DNA of 64,000 bases from Blastococcus sp. TF02A-30 (GCF_003319185.1 NZ_QOHJ01000006.1:186001-250000), one strand, 5' to 3'; numbered from the stretch's first letter, positions 9,896 through 22,182 are shown. Program-made: numbers and translations. The notes: generated by a model from the sequence alone, not told the origin.

Positions 9896-10594
9896 ATGGC
9901 TGGAGCCATGCGGAGGATGGGCATCTACCTGGGTCTCGTCGAGGACGACGACGCCCGCGGCTACGGCCGGTACGACGCCCGCCAGTCCGACCTGGAGCAC
10001 GACCGCCGGTACGGGCGCTACGCCGAGGACCGGTACGACGACTACGCCGACGGCGAGTACGCCGGCTACGACGACGAGGAGCTCGAGGCCGCCGAGCCGG
10101 CCCCCGCGCCGGTCCGCGACCCCGAGCCCATCTCGGTGCGCCGCGTCACGCCGGCCCGCCCGATCGGGCTGGCCTCGTCCGGTCCGTCGGGCTCGTCCGG
10201 CTCCCGGATCAGCGCGATGAGCAGCGGCCCGGTGGGCGCGGCCGGTCTCGCCGTCCGCGAGCCGGTCGTCGCCGTCGCCCCGGAGCCCGCGCCGGCGCCC
10301 GCGCCGGCCCCCCAGCCCTACCGGATCACCACGCTGCACCCGCGCACGTACAACGAGGCGCGCACCATCGGCGAGCGCTTCCGCGACGGCATGCCGGTGA
10401 TCATGAACCTCACCGAGATGGACGACGCCGACGCCAAGCGGCTCGTCGACTTCGCTGCGGGACTGTCCTTCGGGCTGCGCGGTAGTATCGAGCGCGTCAC
10501 GGCGAAGGTGTTCCTGCTCAGTCCGCAGAACGTCGACGTGACGGCCGAGGACAAGGCGCGGATCCGCGAGGGCGGGTTCTTCAACCAGTCCTGA
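9896..10594 (+). CDS. sepF: Cell division protein SepF
   Basis: SepF is the membrane anchor for FtsZ in actinobacteria, which lack FtsA. The 232-residue protein starts with the membrane-targeting helix [14 protein letters not shown], continues with an acidic Tyr/Asp/Arg-rich linker and a Pro/Ala segment, and ends with the conserved globular domain from about residue 140 ([19 protein letters not shown] ... [10 protein letters not shown]). The start ATG at 9896 is chosen for AGGGGGAG just upstream. Longer readings lack the amphipathic N-terminus. Confidence 0.94.
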   Translation: MAGAMRRMGIYLGLVEDDDARGYGRYDARQSDLEHDRRYGRYAEDRYDDYADGEYAGYDDEELEAAEPAPAPVRDPEPISVRRVTPARPIGLASSGPSGSSGSRISAMSSGPVGAAGLAVREPVVAVAPEPAPAPAPAPQPYRITTLHPRTYNEARTIGERFRDGMPVIMNLTEMDDADAKRLVDFAAGLSFGLRGSIERVTAKVFLLSPQNVDVTAEDKARIREGGFFNQS

Positions 10595-10599
10595 GGTCG

Positions 10600-10619
10600 G
10601 CGCGGGGTCCGCCCCGCGC
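10600..10619. terminator. Small hairpin between sepF and yggT
   Basis: GCGCGGGG (10600-10607) and CCCCGCGC (10612-10619) form an 8-bp perfect stem with a TCCG tetraloop, 5 bp after the sepF stop. It may attenuate transcription or protect the sepF message, since yggT continues 46 bp later in the same direction. Confidence 0.55.
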
Positions 10620-10665
10620 ACCCCGGTGGTGGCGGCACGACAGGTGCCCTGGACGAACGAGGACC

Positions 10666-10953
10666 GTGGGAATCTTCTGGGCGATCGTCTCGTCGATCCT
10701 GCTCGTCTTCCTCGTCCTGCTGTTCGCGCGGTTCGTGGTCGACTGGGTGATGGTGCTGGCGCGCAGCTGGCGTCCCACCGGCCTCGTCGCCGCTGGTCTC
10801 GAGGTCGTCTACAGCACGACCGACCCTCCGCTGAAGGCGGTGCGCCGGGTCATCCCGCCCCTGAACCTGGGGTCCATCCGACTGGACCTCGGGTTTATGG
10901 TGCTGCTGATCGCCGTGGTGGTCCTCCGGAACGTCACGCTCGCACTCGCATGA
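10666..10953 (+). CDS. yggT: YggT-family small membrane protein
   Basis: The 95-residue product has two hydrophobic helical regions separated by a basic loop. The second contains the family pattern [18 protein letters not shown] followed by a membrane helix ([15 protein letters not shown]). YggT proteins accompany sepF and divIVA in many genomes and are linked with envelope or osmotic functions, though the mechanism is not settled. GTG start at 10666 follows GAGGA. Its length is normal for single-repeat members. Confidence 0.88.
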   Translation: MGIFWAIVSSILLVFLVLLFARFVVDWVMVLARSWRPTGLVAAGLEVVYSTTDPPLKAVRRVIPPLNLGSIRLDLGFMVLLIAVVVLRNVTLALA

Positions 10954-11053
10954 CCGCTCAATCCCCCGGGATCAGAGCCGCAGGACGGGCGCGCACGACC
11001 GCCGCTCGTCCGAGAACGCCCCTGTTCCCGCCGTCCGACCCGAGGTGACCCCG

Positions 11054-11776
11054 ATGCCACTGACTCCTGCCGACGTGCACAACGTCGTGTTCAAGAAGCC
11101 GCCCATCGGCAAGCGGGGCTACGACGAGGACGAGGTGGACGCCTTCCTCGACGTCGTCGAGGCCGAGCTGGCCCGCCTGATCGAGGAGAACAACGAGCTG
11201 CGCTCCGGCGCCGGCAGCCGTGGCGGCGCCCGCGTCGACGAGCGGCCCGAGCCCCCGGCCCCGGCGCCCGCTGTGGTCCAGGCCCCGCCCGTGCAGCAGC
11301 CGCGCGAGGACGACAGCGCCCGCGCCTCCCGCATGCTGGCCCTGGCCACCGAGACGGCCGACCGCTACGTCAACGAGGCCAAGGCGCAGGCCGAGCAGAT
11401 GCTCGGCAGCGCCAAGACCAACAGCGAGCGGATGATGACCGAGGCTCGCACCAAGAGCGAGCAGATGGTCACCGAGGCCAAGCACCGGGCCGACTCGATG
11501 ATCGGCGACGCCCGCACCCGCGCCGAGACCATGGAGCGCGAGGCGCGCGCCAAGGCCGCCGCCCTCGACCAGGACGCCGAGCGCCGCCACGTCGAGGCCA
11601 TGGGCAGCCTCGAGGAGAAGCGCAGCAGCCTGGAGCGCAAGATCGAGGAGCTGCGCACCTTCGAGCGCGAGTACCGCACCCGCCTGCGGTCCTACCTCGA
11701 GTCGCACCTGCGCGACCTGGACAGCCGCGGCTCGGCCGAGCCGGCGCAGGCCGGCCGGCAGCACGCCAGCGCCTGA
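11054..11776 (+). CDS. divIVA: Polar growth scaffold DivIVA (Wag31)
   Basis: DivIVA marks curved membrane at poles and septa and organises cell wall growth in actinobacteria. The N-terminus [17 protein letters not shown] and [12 protein letters not shown] matches the lipid-binding domain of Wag31. A Pro-rich linker (about residues 50-85) leads to a long coiled coil of about 120 residues rich in Glu, Arg, Ala and Lys. I chose ATG 11054 because known family members begin at this Met. GTG 11045 would add three residues (MTP). The 240-residue protein is followed by strong terminators. Confidence 0.95.
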   Translation: MPLTPADVHNVVFKKPPIGKRGYDEDEVDAFLDVVEAELARLIEENNELRSGAGSRGGARVDERPEPPAPAPAVVQAPPVQQPREDDSARASRMLALATETADRYVNEAKAQAEQMLGSAKTNSERMMTEARTKSEQMVTEAKHRADSMIGDARTRAETMEREARAKAAALDQDAERRHVEAMGSLEEKRSSLERKIEELRTFEREYRTRLRSYLESHLRDLDSRGSAEPAQAGRQHASA

Positions 11777-11787
11777 CCCACCCGCAC

Positions 11788-11825
11788 GACGAAGGCCCCC
11801 GGACCCCGGTCCGGGGGCCTTCGTC
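11788..11825. terminator. Terminator hairpin after divIVA
   Basis: An 18-nt arm beginning GACGAAGGCCCCC (11788-11805) pairs exactly with 11808-11825. It lies 11 bp after the divIVA stop and ends in TTCGTCGTCC on the plus strand. It can act on both strands, so it probably also backs up termination of the minus-strand transporter operon. Confidence 0.85.
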
Positions 11826-11858
11826 GTCCCCGGCCTGCGCCGCGCGCGGGCCGTACGA

Positions 11859-11894
11859 CGAGGGCCCCGGACCGGTACCGGTCCGGGGCCCTCG
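11859..11894. terminator. 36-bp perfect palindrome between convergent operons
   Basis: Positions 11859-11876 are the exact reverse complement of 11877-11894, with no central spacer. The arm CGAGGGCCCCGGACC is nearly the same as the divIVA terminator arm 70 bp earlier. It lies 14 bp past the stop codon of the minus-strand permease (11909), so it best serves as the terminator of that operon. The likeness suggests duplication of one terminator. Confidence 0.8.
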
Positions 11895-11908
11895 GGGGGC
11901 GAGGCCCG

Positions 11909-12832
11909 TCAGCCCTTGACGCTGCCCGCCAGCAGGCCGCGGACGAAGTAGCGCTGCAGGGAGAGGAACACGATCAGCGGCACGATGATCGCCACGAACG
12001 CGCCGGCGGCCAGCAGGAACCAGTCCGAGCCGCGCGAGCCGGCGAGCTCGGCCAGCCGCACGGTCAGCGGGGCGACGTCGGAGCTGCCCCCGGCGAAGGT
12101 CAGACCGACCAGCAGGTCGTTCCAGACCCAGAGGAACTGGAAGACGCCGAACGCCGCGATCGCGGGCGTGAGCAGGGGCAGCAGCACCTGGAAGAAGATC
12201 TTCACGTGGCCGGCGCCGTCCATCCGGGCGGCCTCGACCAGCGAGGCCGGGATCTCCTTCATGAAGTTGTGCAGCAGGAAGATGGCCAGCGGCAGCGCGA
12301 AGATCGAGTGCGAGATCCACACCGTCCAGAACGACCCGGCGAGGTCGGTGGACACGTAGAGCCGCAGCAGCGGGATCAGCGTGACCTGCAGCGGCACGAC
12401 CTGCAGCGCGAACACCGCGACGAACAGGACGTTGCGCCCCCGGAACGGGATCCAGGCGAAGGCGTAGGCCGCGAGCAGCGCCAGGCTGATCGGGATGATC
12501 ACGGCGGGCAGCGTGATCACGATCGAGTTCACGAACAGGTTCGCGAAGTTCGTGCTGCCGCCGTAGAGCACCGTGTCGTAGTTGTCGAAGGTGAACTGCG
12601 GATCGGTGAAGGCCGTCCACCAGCCCGAGCGGCGGATGTCGATCTCCGGCCGGAACGAGGTGATCAGCAGCCCGAGCGTCGGCACGGTCCAGAGGACGGC
12701 GATGACGATCGCGATGGCCGAGGCGGCCGGGGAGCTGAGCTTCGTCTTGGCCGCCGCCGCCCGCCGCTCGGCGCGGGTGAGCTTGCGCTCGGTCGGCGGC
12801 GCCGGGGACATGACCGGCGTGGTGGTGGTCAT
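11909..12832 (-). CDS. aglG: Sugar ABC transporter permease, MalG/AglG type
   Basis: This is one of two inner-membrane subunits of a carbohydrate importer. The 307-residue protein has about six helices and the EAA loop (EAARMDGAGHVKIFF), which docks to the ATPase. The C-terminal GLLAGSVKG ending is typical of MalG-class subunits. ATG 12832 overlaps the stop of the preceding permease by 4 bp (ATGA). Similarity to alpha-glucoside permeases (LQVVPLQVTLIPLLRLY, FLWVWNDLLVGLTF) suggests AglG, but the true sugar is not shown by sequence. Confidence 0.82.
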   Translation of the reverse strand: MTTTTPVMSPAPPTERKLTRAERRAAAAKTKLSSPAASAIAIVIAVLWTVPTLGLLITSFRPEIDIRRSGWWTAFTDPQFTFDNYDTVLYGGSTNFANLFVNSIVITLPAVIIPISLALLAAYAFAWIPFRGRNVLFVAVFALQVVPLQVTLIPLLRLYVSTDLAGSFWTVWISHSIFALPLAIFLLHNFMKEIPASLVEAARMDGAGHVKIFFQVLLPLLTPAIAAFGVFQFLWVWNDLLVGLTFAGGSSDVAPLTVRLAELAGSRGSDWFLLAAGAFVAIIVPLIVFLSLQRYFVRGLLAGSVKG

Positions 12833-13818
12833 CGGATCTCCTCGGCCAGGCGCAGCTGGCGGACGTTGTAGGCGATGATCGGCACGACCAGGACGAACAG
12901 CAGCACCGCCAGCGCGGCACCGAGGCCGAAGTTCGAGTAGCGGAAGGACTGCGTGTAGAACTCGTTGGCCACGATGCTCGTGCCGAAGTTCCCGCCGGTC
13001 ATCGTCCGGACGACGTCGAAGGCCTTGAGCGAGACGATGGCCACCGTGGTCAGCACCACGACGAGGGCCGGCCGGATGCTCGGCACGGTGATGTGGCGGA
13101 ACATCTGCAGGCCGCTCACACCGTCCAGCCGGGCCGCCTCGATGACGTCGTCGGGGATCGCCTTGATCGCCGCCGACAGGACCGTCATCGCGAAGCCGGT
13201 CTGGATCCAGACCATGACGATGATCAGGTAGAGGTTGTTGACCGGCTGGTCGAGCAGGAACTGCTGCGGGTCCACGCCCACGAGCGTCAGCAGCTTGTTC
13301 AGCACGCCGATCTGGTTCACGCCCGGCTGGTCGGGCCGGTACTCGTACATGAACTTCCAGATGACGCCGGCGCCGACCATCGAGATGGCCATCGGCAGAA
13401 AGATCAGCGCCTTGGCCAGCGCCTCGAACCGCGTGCGGTCGACGAGGTAGGCGTAGATCAGGCCCAGGCCCACCGAGAGCAGCGGGACGAGGACCACCCA
13501 GAGCACGGTGTTGCGCAGGACGGTCTGGAAGCTGTCCTCGGTGAACACGGTGGCGTAGTTGTCGAACCCGACGAACTCCGAGCCGTCACCGTCGAAGAAC
13601 GACCCCCAGATGGTGCGCAGGGCCGGGTAGACCAGCCCCACGCCCAGCAGGATGGCGGTCGGGCCGAGGAAGCCCGCCGCGACCAGCCAGTTGGGGATCC
13701 GCTTGGGGCGGTCGACGGCGAACAGGATCGCGCCCATCACCGCCACGAACAGGAGGATGGCGACGACCATCAGGGCGAACTTGTGCCCCGTGGAGGTCGC
13801 CTCCGTGAACCACTGCAC
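12829..13818 (-). CDS. aglF: Sugar ABC transporter permease, MalF/AglF type
   Basis: The 329-residue partner permease has an extra N-terminal helix pair (about residues 14-60) and the EAA loop EAARLDGVSGLQMFR. The MVVAILLFVAVMGAILF start and the segment FMYEYRP resemble alpha-glucoside AglF proteins. GTG start at 13818 follows GAGAGGG at good spacing. It forms a heterodimer with the downstream permease, to which it is translationally coupled. It is separated from the binding-protein gene by two stable hairpins, which probably lower its expression relative to that gene. Confidence 0.82.
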   Translation of the reverse strand: MQWFTEATSTGHKFALMVVAILLFVAVMGAILFAVDRPKRIPNWLVAAGFLGPTAILLGVGLVYPALRTIWGSFFDGDGSEFVGFDNYATVFTEDSFQTVLRNTVLWVVLVPLLSVGLGLIYAYLVDRTRFEALAKALIFLPMAISMVGAGVIWKFMYEYRPDQPGVNQIGVLNKLLTLVGVDPQQFLLDQPVNNLYLIIVMVWIQTGFAMTVLSAAIKAIPDDVIEAARLDGVSGLQMFRHITVPSIRPALVVVLTTVAIVSLKAFDVVRTMTGGNFGTSIVANEFYTQSFRYSNFGLGAALAVLLFVLVVPIIAYNVRQLRLAEEIR

Positions 13819-13845
13819 CGCTGGCGCCCTCTCTAACGGCGGACG

Positions 13846-13873
13846 CCGGGGGGCCGCGTGTGCGGCCCCCCGG
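13846..13873. terminator. Second hairpin between binding protein and permease
   Basis: CCGGGGGGCCGC (13846-13857) pairs perfectly with GCGGCCCCCCGG (13862-13873) around a 4-nt GTGT loop. On the minus strand it lies between the binding-protein stop and the GAGAGGG ribosome site of the permease. It probably acts as a partial terminator or as an mRNA-stabilising structure. Confidence 0.75.
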
Positions 13874-13893
13874 CCTCCGCGGGTGGTTGGGGT

Positions 13894-13924
13894 GGTCCGG
13901 CGTCAGCGTGGCTGACGCCGGACC
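13894..13924. terminator. First hairpin after the binding-protein gene
   Basis: A perfect 14-bp stem (13894-13907 with 13911-13924) has a 3-nt loop and begins 7 bp past the stop codon of the minus-strand binding-protein gene. It would form in the mRNA ahead of the second hairpin at 13846-13873. Confidence 0.78.
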
Positions 13925-13931
13925 GGGTGGG

Positions 13932-15320
13932 TCAGGACGCCGGCCAGGCGTTCTCGACGTCGGTGAGGACCTGCTGGGTCGGCTTGTCCTCGGCGAACCA
14001 GTTGGTCAGCTCCGTCCACAGACGACCGGCACCGATCTCGCCGGGCATGAGGTCCGAGCCGTCGAACCGGAACGTCGTGCCCGGGTCCTGGAAGAGCTCG
14101 GCGGAGAGCTGGTCGATGGGGGAGGCCAGCAGCTCCGCGTCCAGGCCGGTGTTGGCGCTCACCCAGCCGGGGCCGGAGGTCTGCGCCTTGACGTTGGCCC
14201 AGTCGTCGGTCGACAGGTAGGTCTGCAGCGCCTGCGTGGCCGGGTCGTCGTTGAAGGCCGCGACGAACTCGCCACCACCGAGGACCGGGGCGGCGTCGCC
14301 CGTGATGGGCGGCAGCGGGAAGGCGAAGACGTCGCCGTCCTCACCGACCTCGGTGCCCTCGGGCCAGTTGGCCTGGTAGAAGGACGCGGCCCGGTGCATG
14401 AAGCAGGAGCCCTCGAGGATCGGGTTGCCGGCGTCGGTCCACTCCGTCGAGGCGATGGAGCGCGAGTCGCCCAGGCCGCCGTTGACGAAGTCGTCGTTCT
14501 TCAGGATCTCGCCGACGGTGTCGAGCGCCTCGACGACCTGCGGGTCGTTGAAGGGGATCTGGTGGGTGACCCACTGGTCGTAGACCTCGGGGCCGGCGGT
14601 GCGCAGCAGCACGTCCTCCAGCCAGTCGGTGGCCGGCCAGCCGGTCGCCTCGCCGGAGCCGATGCCCGCGCACCACGGCTTGCCGCCGTCGTCCGCGATC
14701 TGCTGGGACAGGGCGACCATGTCCTCCCAGGTCTCCGGGATCTCGTAGCCGGCGTCCTCGAAGGCGGCCGGGGAGTACCAGACGAAGGACTTGGCGTTGG
14801 CGCCCAGCGGAGCGGCGTAGAAGGTGCCGTCGACGGTGCCGTAGTTCTTCCAGTCCGCGGACCAGAACTCGTCGACGTTGGCCTCGACCTGGGCCGGCGG
14901 GGCGACGACGTCGCCCGAGCGGACCAGGTTGGCCAGCAGGCCCGGCTGCGGGATGAAGGCGATGTCGGGGGCGTTGCCGCTCTCCGTGCGCACGATGAGC
15001 TGCGCCTCGAACTCGCGCGAGCCCTCGTACTCCACCTCGACGCCGGTGCACTCCGTGAACGGCACGTAGGAGTCGATGTGCGGCTGGTCCTCGGGGTCGA
15101 CGATGGAGCTGTAGACGCTGACCGTCTCGCCCTCCAGGTCGCCGAACTCCTCGTAGGGCGCGCAGTCGATCTCCAGCGAGGCCGGGTCGACGGTGTCGCC
15201 GCCGGTGCTGCCGCCGCCGCCGCCGTTGTCGTCGTCGCCACCGCAGCCCGCGAGGACGAGCGCGAGCCCGAGCCCTCCGGCCACCGCCGCGGTCCCGCGG
15301 CCCCTCGAGCGCATGGTCAT
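13932..15320 (-). CDS. aglE: Sugar ABC transporter substrate-binding lipoprotein
   Basis: The 462-residue protein has a lipoprotein signal: basic start MTMRSRGRG, hydrophobic core, lipobox LVLAGC with Cys about residue 26, then an Asp/Gly-rich linker. The mature part shows the solute-binding fold of family 1 (SREFEAQLIVRTESGNAPDIAFIPQPGLLANLV; YNDQ-like cleft residues are not obvious). It should sit on the outer membrane face and hand sugar to the AglFG permeases. ATG 15320 has GGAAGGA 7 nt upstream. It is the first gene of the minus-strand operon and diverges from the ATPase gene. Confidence 0.85.
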   Translation of the reverse strand: MTMRSRGRGTAAVAGGLGLALVLAGCGGDDDNGGGGGSTGGDTVDPASLEIDCAPYEEFGDLEGETVSVYSSIVDPEDQPHIDSYVPFTECTGVEVEYEGSREFEAQLIVRTESGNAPDIAFIPQPGLLANLVRSGDVVAPPAQVEANVDEFWSADWKNYGTVDGTFYAAPLGANAKSFVWYSPAAFEDAGYEIPETWEDMVALSQQIADDGGKPWCAGIGSGEATGWPATDWLEDVLLRTAGPEVYDQWVTHQIPFNDPQVVEALDTVGEILKNDDFVNGGLGDSRSIASTEWTDAGNPILEGSCFMHRAASFYQANWPEGTEVGEDGDVFAFPLPPITGDAAPVLGGGEFVAAFNDDPATQALQTYLSTDDWANVKAQTSGPGWVSANTGLDAELLASPIDQLSAELFQDPGTTFRFDGSDLMPGEIGAGRLWTELTNWFAEDKPTQQVLTDVENAWPAS

Positions 15321-15363
15321 GTGGATGTCCTTCCAGCTGTGCTACCCGTCACATTCGACGGGA

Positions 15364-15369
15364 ACCCTA
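15364..15369 (-). promoter_or_regulatory. -10-like element for the aglE operon
   Basis: Read on the minus strand this is TAGGGT, 43 nt before the binding-protein start. It is within an unusually AT-rich stretch for this genome. No good -35 is visible. The inverted repeat at 15392-15415 covers the place where a -35 and upstream contacts would be. Confidence 0.4.
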
Positions 15370-15391
15370 ACTAATCTCCGGGGCAACGAGG

Positions 15392-15415
15392 CGTAACAGT
15401 GGCGCAACCGTTATG
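15392..15415. promoter_or_regulatory. Candidate operator in the divergent sugar-transport promoter
   Basis: CGTAACAGT (15392-15400) and ACCGTTATG (15407-15415, reverse complement CATAACGGT) form an inverted repeat of CRTAACRGT with a 6-nt spacer and 7 of 9 arm matches. The arms are AT-rich in a GC-rich background. The site is about 70 bp from the aglE start and 120 bp from the ATPase start, so one repressor could control both. No regulator gene is present beside it. Confidence 0.5.
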
Positions 15416-15534
15416 AGATCGCACCCTGGCGCCTCCGAAGGTGTGACACGACGGTGCGCCGCGCCCCCGACGGTGGTGCCGCGGTCGTGCAGCGTGCCAC
15501 AGTGTCCGGACCACATCGGTGCAGGAAGGAACCC

Positions 15535-16647
<1,113 letters not shown>

Positions 16648-16649
16648 CC

Positions 16650-16679
16650 GGCCCCGCGCCGCTCGTGCGGCGCGGGGCC
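16650..16679. terminator. Terminator after the sugar ATPase gene
   Basis: GGCCCCGCGCCGC (16650-16662) and GCGGCGCGGGGCC (16667-16679) form a perfect 13-bp stem with a TCGT tetraloop, 2 bp after the stop codon. The next gene restarts from a TAGAGT hexamer 12 bp further on. Confidence 0.88.
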
Positions 16680-16691
16680 CGCTCCGGGCCC

Positions 16692-16697
16692 TAGAGT
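16692..16697 (+). promoter_or_regulatory. -10 hexamer TAGAGT, leaderless layout
   Basis: TAGAGT ends 7 nt before the GTG at 16705, with no Shine-Dalgarno between. It lies immediately after a strong terminator, so the downstream gene needs its own promoter. Confidence 0.65.
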
Positions 16698-16704
16698 CGC
16701 GATC

Positions 16705-17364
16705 GTGATCCTGGTCGCGTTCCTCCTGGTCCTGGCCGGCCTCGGGCTGTTCGTGGCCGGTGTGCTCACCGGGGTGACGGCTCTCTACTGGGCCTGCGTC
16801 GCCACCTGCGTCGTGGCGGCGGTGGTCATCTTCCTCGCCCGGCGGAAGCTGGCCGACGCGCCGCCGTCGCGGACCGGGGACGACGCCCGCCGGCCGGTCG
16901 GTGCGACGGCGAGCGATGCGACGGCCGGCGGTGCGACGGCGAGCGGTGCGACGGCCGGCGGTGCCGCGTCCCCGCACGCAGCTCCCGAGGCACCCGCCCA
17001 GGAGCGCGCCGCGGCGGCGCAGCCGCCGGCCGAGCCGGCTCCCCCGGACGGGCGCGCCCCGGTCGAGCCCGCTCACGCGGCAGCTCCCGCGGCCGGCGTC
17101 CCGGTCGGGCCGGACGGCGAACCGCCGCTGGAGGAGGTCGAGGTCACCGACCTGCTCCTGGTCGTCGACCTCACCGACGAGGTGCTCGTCATCGACGAGC
17201 ACCCGCGCTACCACCTCGAGGGCTGCCCACACCTCGCCGGCGCCACACCGATCCCGCTGCCCCTGGACGAGGCGCGGGCCGACGGCTTCACCCCGTGCGG
17301 CACCTGCCGCCCCGACCGGCACCTGGCCGACCGGGCCCGGTCCCGGAGGTCCGCCGGCAACTGA
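16705..17364 (+). CDS. Membrane protein with Ala/Thr/Gly repeat and Cys-rich C-terminal motif
   Basis: I do not recognise a named family for the whole 219-residue protein. It has two adjacent membrane helices (residues 2-45), a low-complexity linker with a pentapeptide repeat (ATASD/ATAGG type), and a soluble C-terminal domain. That domain ends in a His/Cys pattern: YHLEGCPHL, then about 25 residues, then PCGTCRP. The pattern resembles the small metal-binding finger found at the end of some ComEC-like and nuclease proteins (YHxxxC...PCxxC). The C-terminal domain is therefore possibly zinc-binding. The stop lies inside a hairpin shared with convergent ileS. Confidence 0.7.
   Translation: MILVAFLLVLAGLGLFVAGVLTGVTALYWACVATCVVAAVVIFLARRKLADAPPSRTGDDARRPVGATASDATAGGATASGATAGGAASPHAAPEAPAQERAAAAQPPAEPAPPDGRAPVEPAHAAAPAAGVPVGPDGEPPLEEVEVTDLLLVVDLTDEVLVIDEHPRYHLEGCPHLAGATPIPLPLDEARADGFTPCGTCRPDRHLADRARSRRSAGN
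16901..16960. repeat. 15-bp tandem repeat, four units
   Basis: Four 15-bp units start at 16901, 16916, 16931 and 16946. They alternate between GCGACGGCGAGCG and GCGACGGCCGGCG cores, so a 30-bp period is also visible. They encode a repeated Ala-Thr-Ala-[Ser/Gly]-[Asp/Gly] pentapeptide in the linker of the membrane protein without a frame change. Confidence 0.85.
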
Positions 17365-17376
17365 GGCCGGCGGACC

Positions 17377-17378
<2 letters not shown>
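17346..17378. terminator. Bidirectional hairpin at the convergent ends of two genes
   Basis: GAGGTCCGCCGG (17346-17357) and CCGGCGGACCTC (17367-17378) form a perfect 12-bp stem with a 9-nt loop. The left arm is inside the 3' end of the plus-strand membrane-protein gene, whose stop is in the loop. The right arm reaches into the ileS stop codon. A single structure can end both transcripts. Confidence 0.8.
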
Positions 17379-20547
<3,169 letters not shown>

Positions 20548-20655
20548 GCCGCCATTCTCCCCGAACCGGCAAACCCGGTCGCAGCCCCCGTGCCGAGCAC
20601 GACACCGGCCGGACACGCGGGTGCGGGAGACTGCCCCCGTGGGGGACGGCGGGCG

Positions 20656-22167
20656 GTGAACACGACGGTCGCCCTCGCGCTGGCCGTGGGCTCGCTCGTG
20701 GTCCTCGTCGCCGCCGTCGCGCTGCGGCTGGCCGACCGGCTGGGCCTGCCCAGCCTGCTGCTCTACCTGGCCCTCGGCCTCGTCCTGGGGGAGGGCGGCC
20801 TGGGCATCGAGTTCGAGGACGCCGAGCTCACCCAGACCCTCGGCGTCGCCGCGCTCGTGGTGATCCTGGCCGAGGGCGGGCTGACCACCCGGTGGTCCGA
20901 CGTCCGCCGGGCGATCGGCCCGGGGCTCACCCTGGCGACGGTCGGCGTGGCGGTGAGCGTCGGCGTCACCGCCGCGGTCACCGTGCTGCTGCTGGACACC
21001 TCGTGGGGGTTCGCGCTGCTGCTCGCGGCCGTGATCGGCTCCACCGACGCCGCGGCGGTGTTCGCCGCGCTGCGCCGGCTGCCGCTGCCCCGGCGGCTCG
21101 CGGCCGCCATCGAGGCGGAGAGCGGGCTCAACGACGCCCCGGCGATCCTGCTCGTCACCACCCTGGCCGCGTACCTGACCGACGCGCACGCCGAGGCGTG
21201 GTGGCTGCTCGGGGCGGAGATGGTCCTCGAGCTGGTCGGCGGGGCGGTGATCGGGGTGGCGATCGCCCGCCTCGGCGCCGAGCTGCTGCGGCGGGTCGCG
21301 CTGCCGCTGGCCGGCTTCTACCCGCTGGCGATGCTCGCGCTCTGCGTCCTCGCCTTCGCCGCGGCCACGCTGGCGCACACGTCGGGGATCGTCGCCGTCT
21401 ACCTCGCCGGCGTCGTCCTGGGCAACGCCGCGCTGCCGCACCGTTCGGCCAGCATCGGCTTCGCGGAGGGCACGGCCACCCTCGCCCAGATCGGGCTCTT
21501 CGTGCTCCTCGGCCTGCTCGCGTCGCCGAGCCGGCTGCTGGACGCCCTCGGGCCGGCGCTGGTGGTCGGGGGCGCGCTGCTGCTCGTGGCCCGGCCGCTG
21601 TCGGTCGTCCTGTCGCTGGTCTGGTTCCGGTGGCCGTGGCACCAGCAGGCCTTCGTCTCGTGGGCCGGCCTGCGCGGCGCGGTGCCCATCGTGCTGGCCA
21701 CCTTCCCGCTCACCGCCGACGTGCCGGGCGCCACCCGGATCTTCGACACGGTGTTCGTGCTGGTCGTCGTCTTCACCGTGGTGCAGGGCGGATCGCTGCC
21801 CTGGGTGGCGCGGCGGCTGCGGATCGCAGCTCCGGTCACCCCGCGCGACATCGAGGTCGAGTCCGCGCCGCTGGAGGAGCTCGACGCCGAGCTCATGCAG
21901 CTCACGGTGCCGCAGGGCTCGCGGCTGCACGGCGTCTACCTGCCGGAGCTGCGGTTGCCCGAGGACGCCGCCGTGGTCCTCGTGGTCCGCGAGGGGCGGG
22001 CCTTCGTCCCGGACGAGAACACGCGTCTGATGCGCGGGGACCAGGCGCTGCTGGTGTCCGCGCGCCGCAGCCGCGCCGAGGCCGAGCGGCGGCTGCGCGC
22101 GGTCAGCCGGGCGGGGCGGCTGGCCGGCTGGCGGGGGGAGACCGGCGCGCCGAGCGGCGCGGACTGA
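20656..22167 (+). CDS. Potassium (cation)/proton antiporter, NhaP2/CvrA-like
   Basis: The 503-residue protein has about 12-13 membrane helices of the monovalent cation:proton antiporter-1 fold. The typical core IGSTDAAAVFAALR ... EAESGLNDAPAI is present, with the ion-translocating Asp in the GLND segment. A soluble C-terminal part from about residue 400 (MQLTVPQGSRLHGVYLPEL ... GDQALLVSA) matches a TrkA-C/RCK-C ligand-binding domain. That domain points to regulated K+ or Na+ export for pH and osmotic control. GTG 20656 is preceded by a G-rich stretch. The gene diverges from ileS across 108 bp. Confidence 0.87.
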   Translation: MNTTVALALAVGSLVVLVAAVALRLADRLGLPSLLLYLALGLVLGEGGLGIEFEDAELTQTLGVAALVVILAEGGLTTRWSDVRRAIGPGLTLATVGVAVSVGVTAAVTVLLLDTSWGFALLLAAVIGSTDAAAVFAALRRLPLPRRLAAAIEAESGLNDAPAILLVTTLAAYLTDAHAEAWWLLGAEMVLELVGGAVIGVAIARLGAELLRRVALPLAGFYPLAMLALCVLAFAAATLAHTSGIVAVYLAGVVLGNAALPHRSASIGFAEGTATLAQIGLFVLLGLLASPSRLLDALGPALVVGGALLLVARPLSVVLSLVWFRWPWHQQAFVSWAGLRGAVPIVLATFPLTADVPGATRIFDTVFVLVVVFTVVQGGSLPWVARRLRIAAPVTPRDIEVESAPLEELDAELMQLTVPQGSRLHGVYLPELRLPEDAAVVLVVREGRAFVPDENTRLMRGDQALLVSARRSRAEAERRLRAVSRAGRLAGWRGETGAPSGAD

Positions 22168-22182
22168 CCGGCGCGCACCCGT

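Noticed and set aside
20548-20655. T-box riboswitch ahead of ileS
   Set aside because: Actinobacterial ileS genes often have one, but the 108-bp gap contains no TGGNACCGCG-type T-box sequence on the minus strand and is short for such a leader.
20548-21930. 461-codon N-terminal extension of the ileS reading frame
   Set aside because: It lies antisense to the antiporter gene and is low-complexity Arg/Gln/Gly/Asp sequence typical of shadow frames in GC-rich DNA. IleRS homology starts at GTG 20547.
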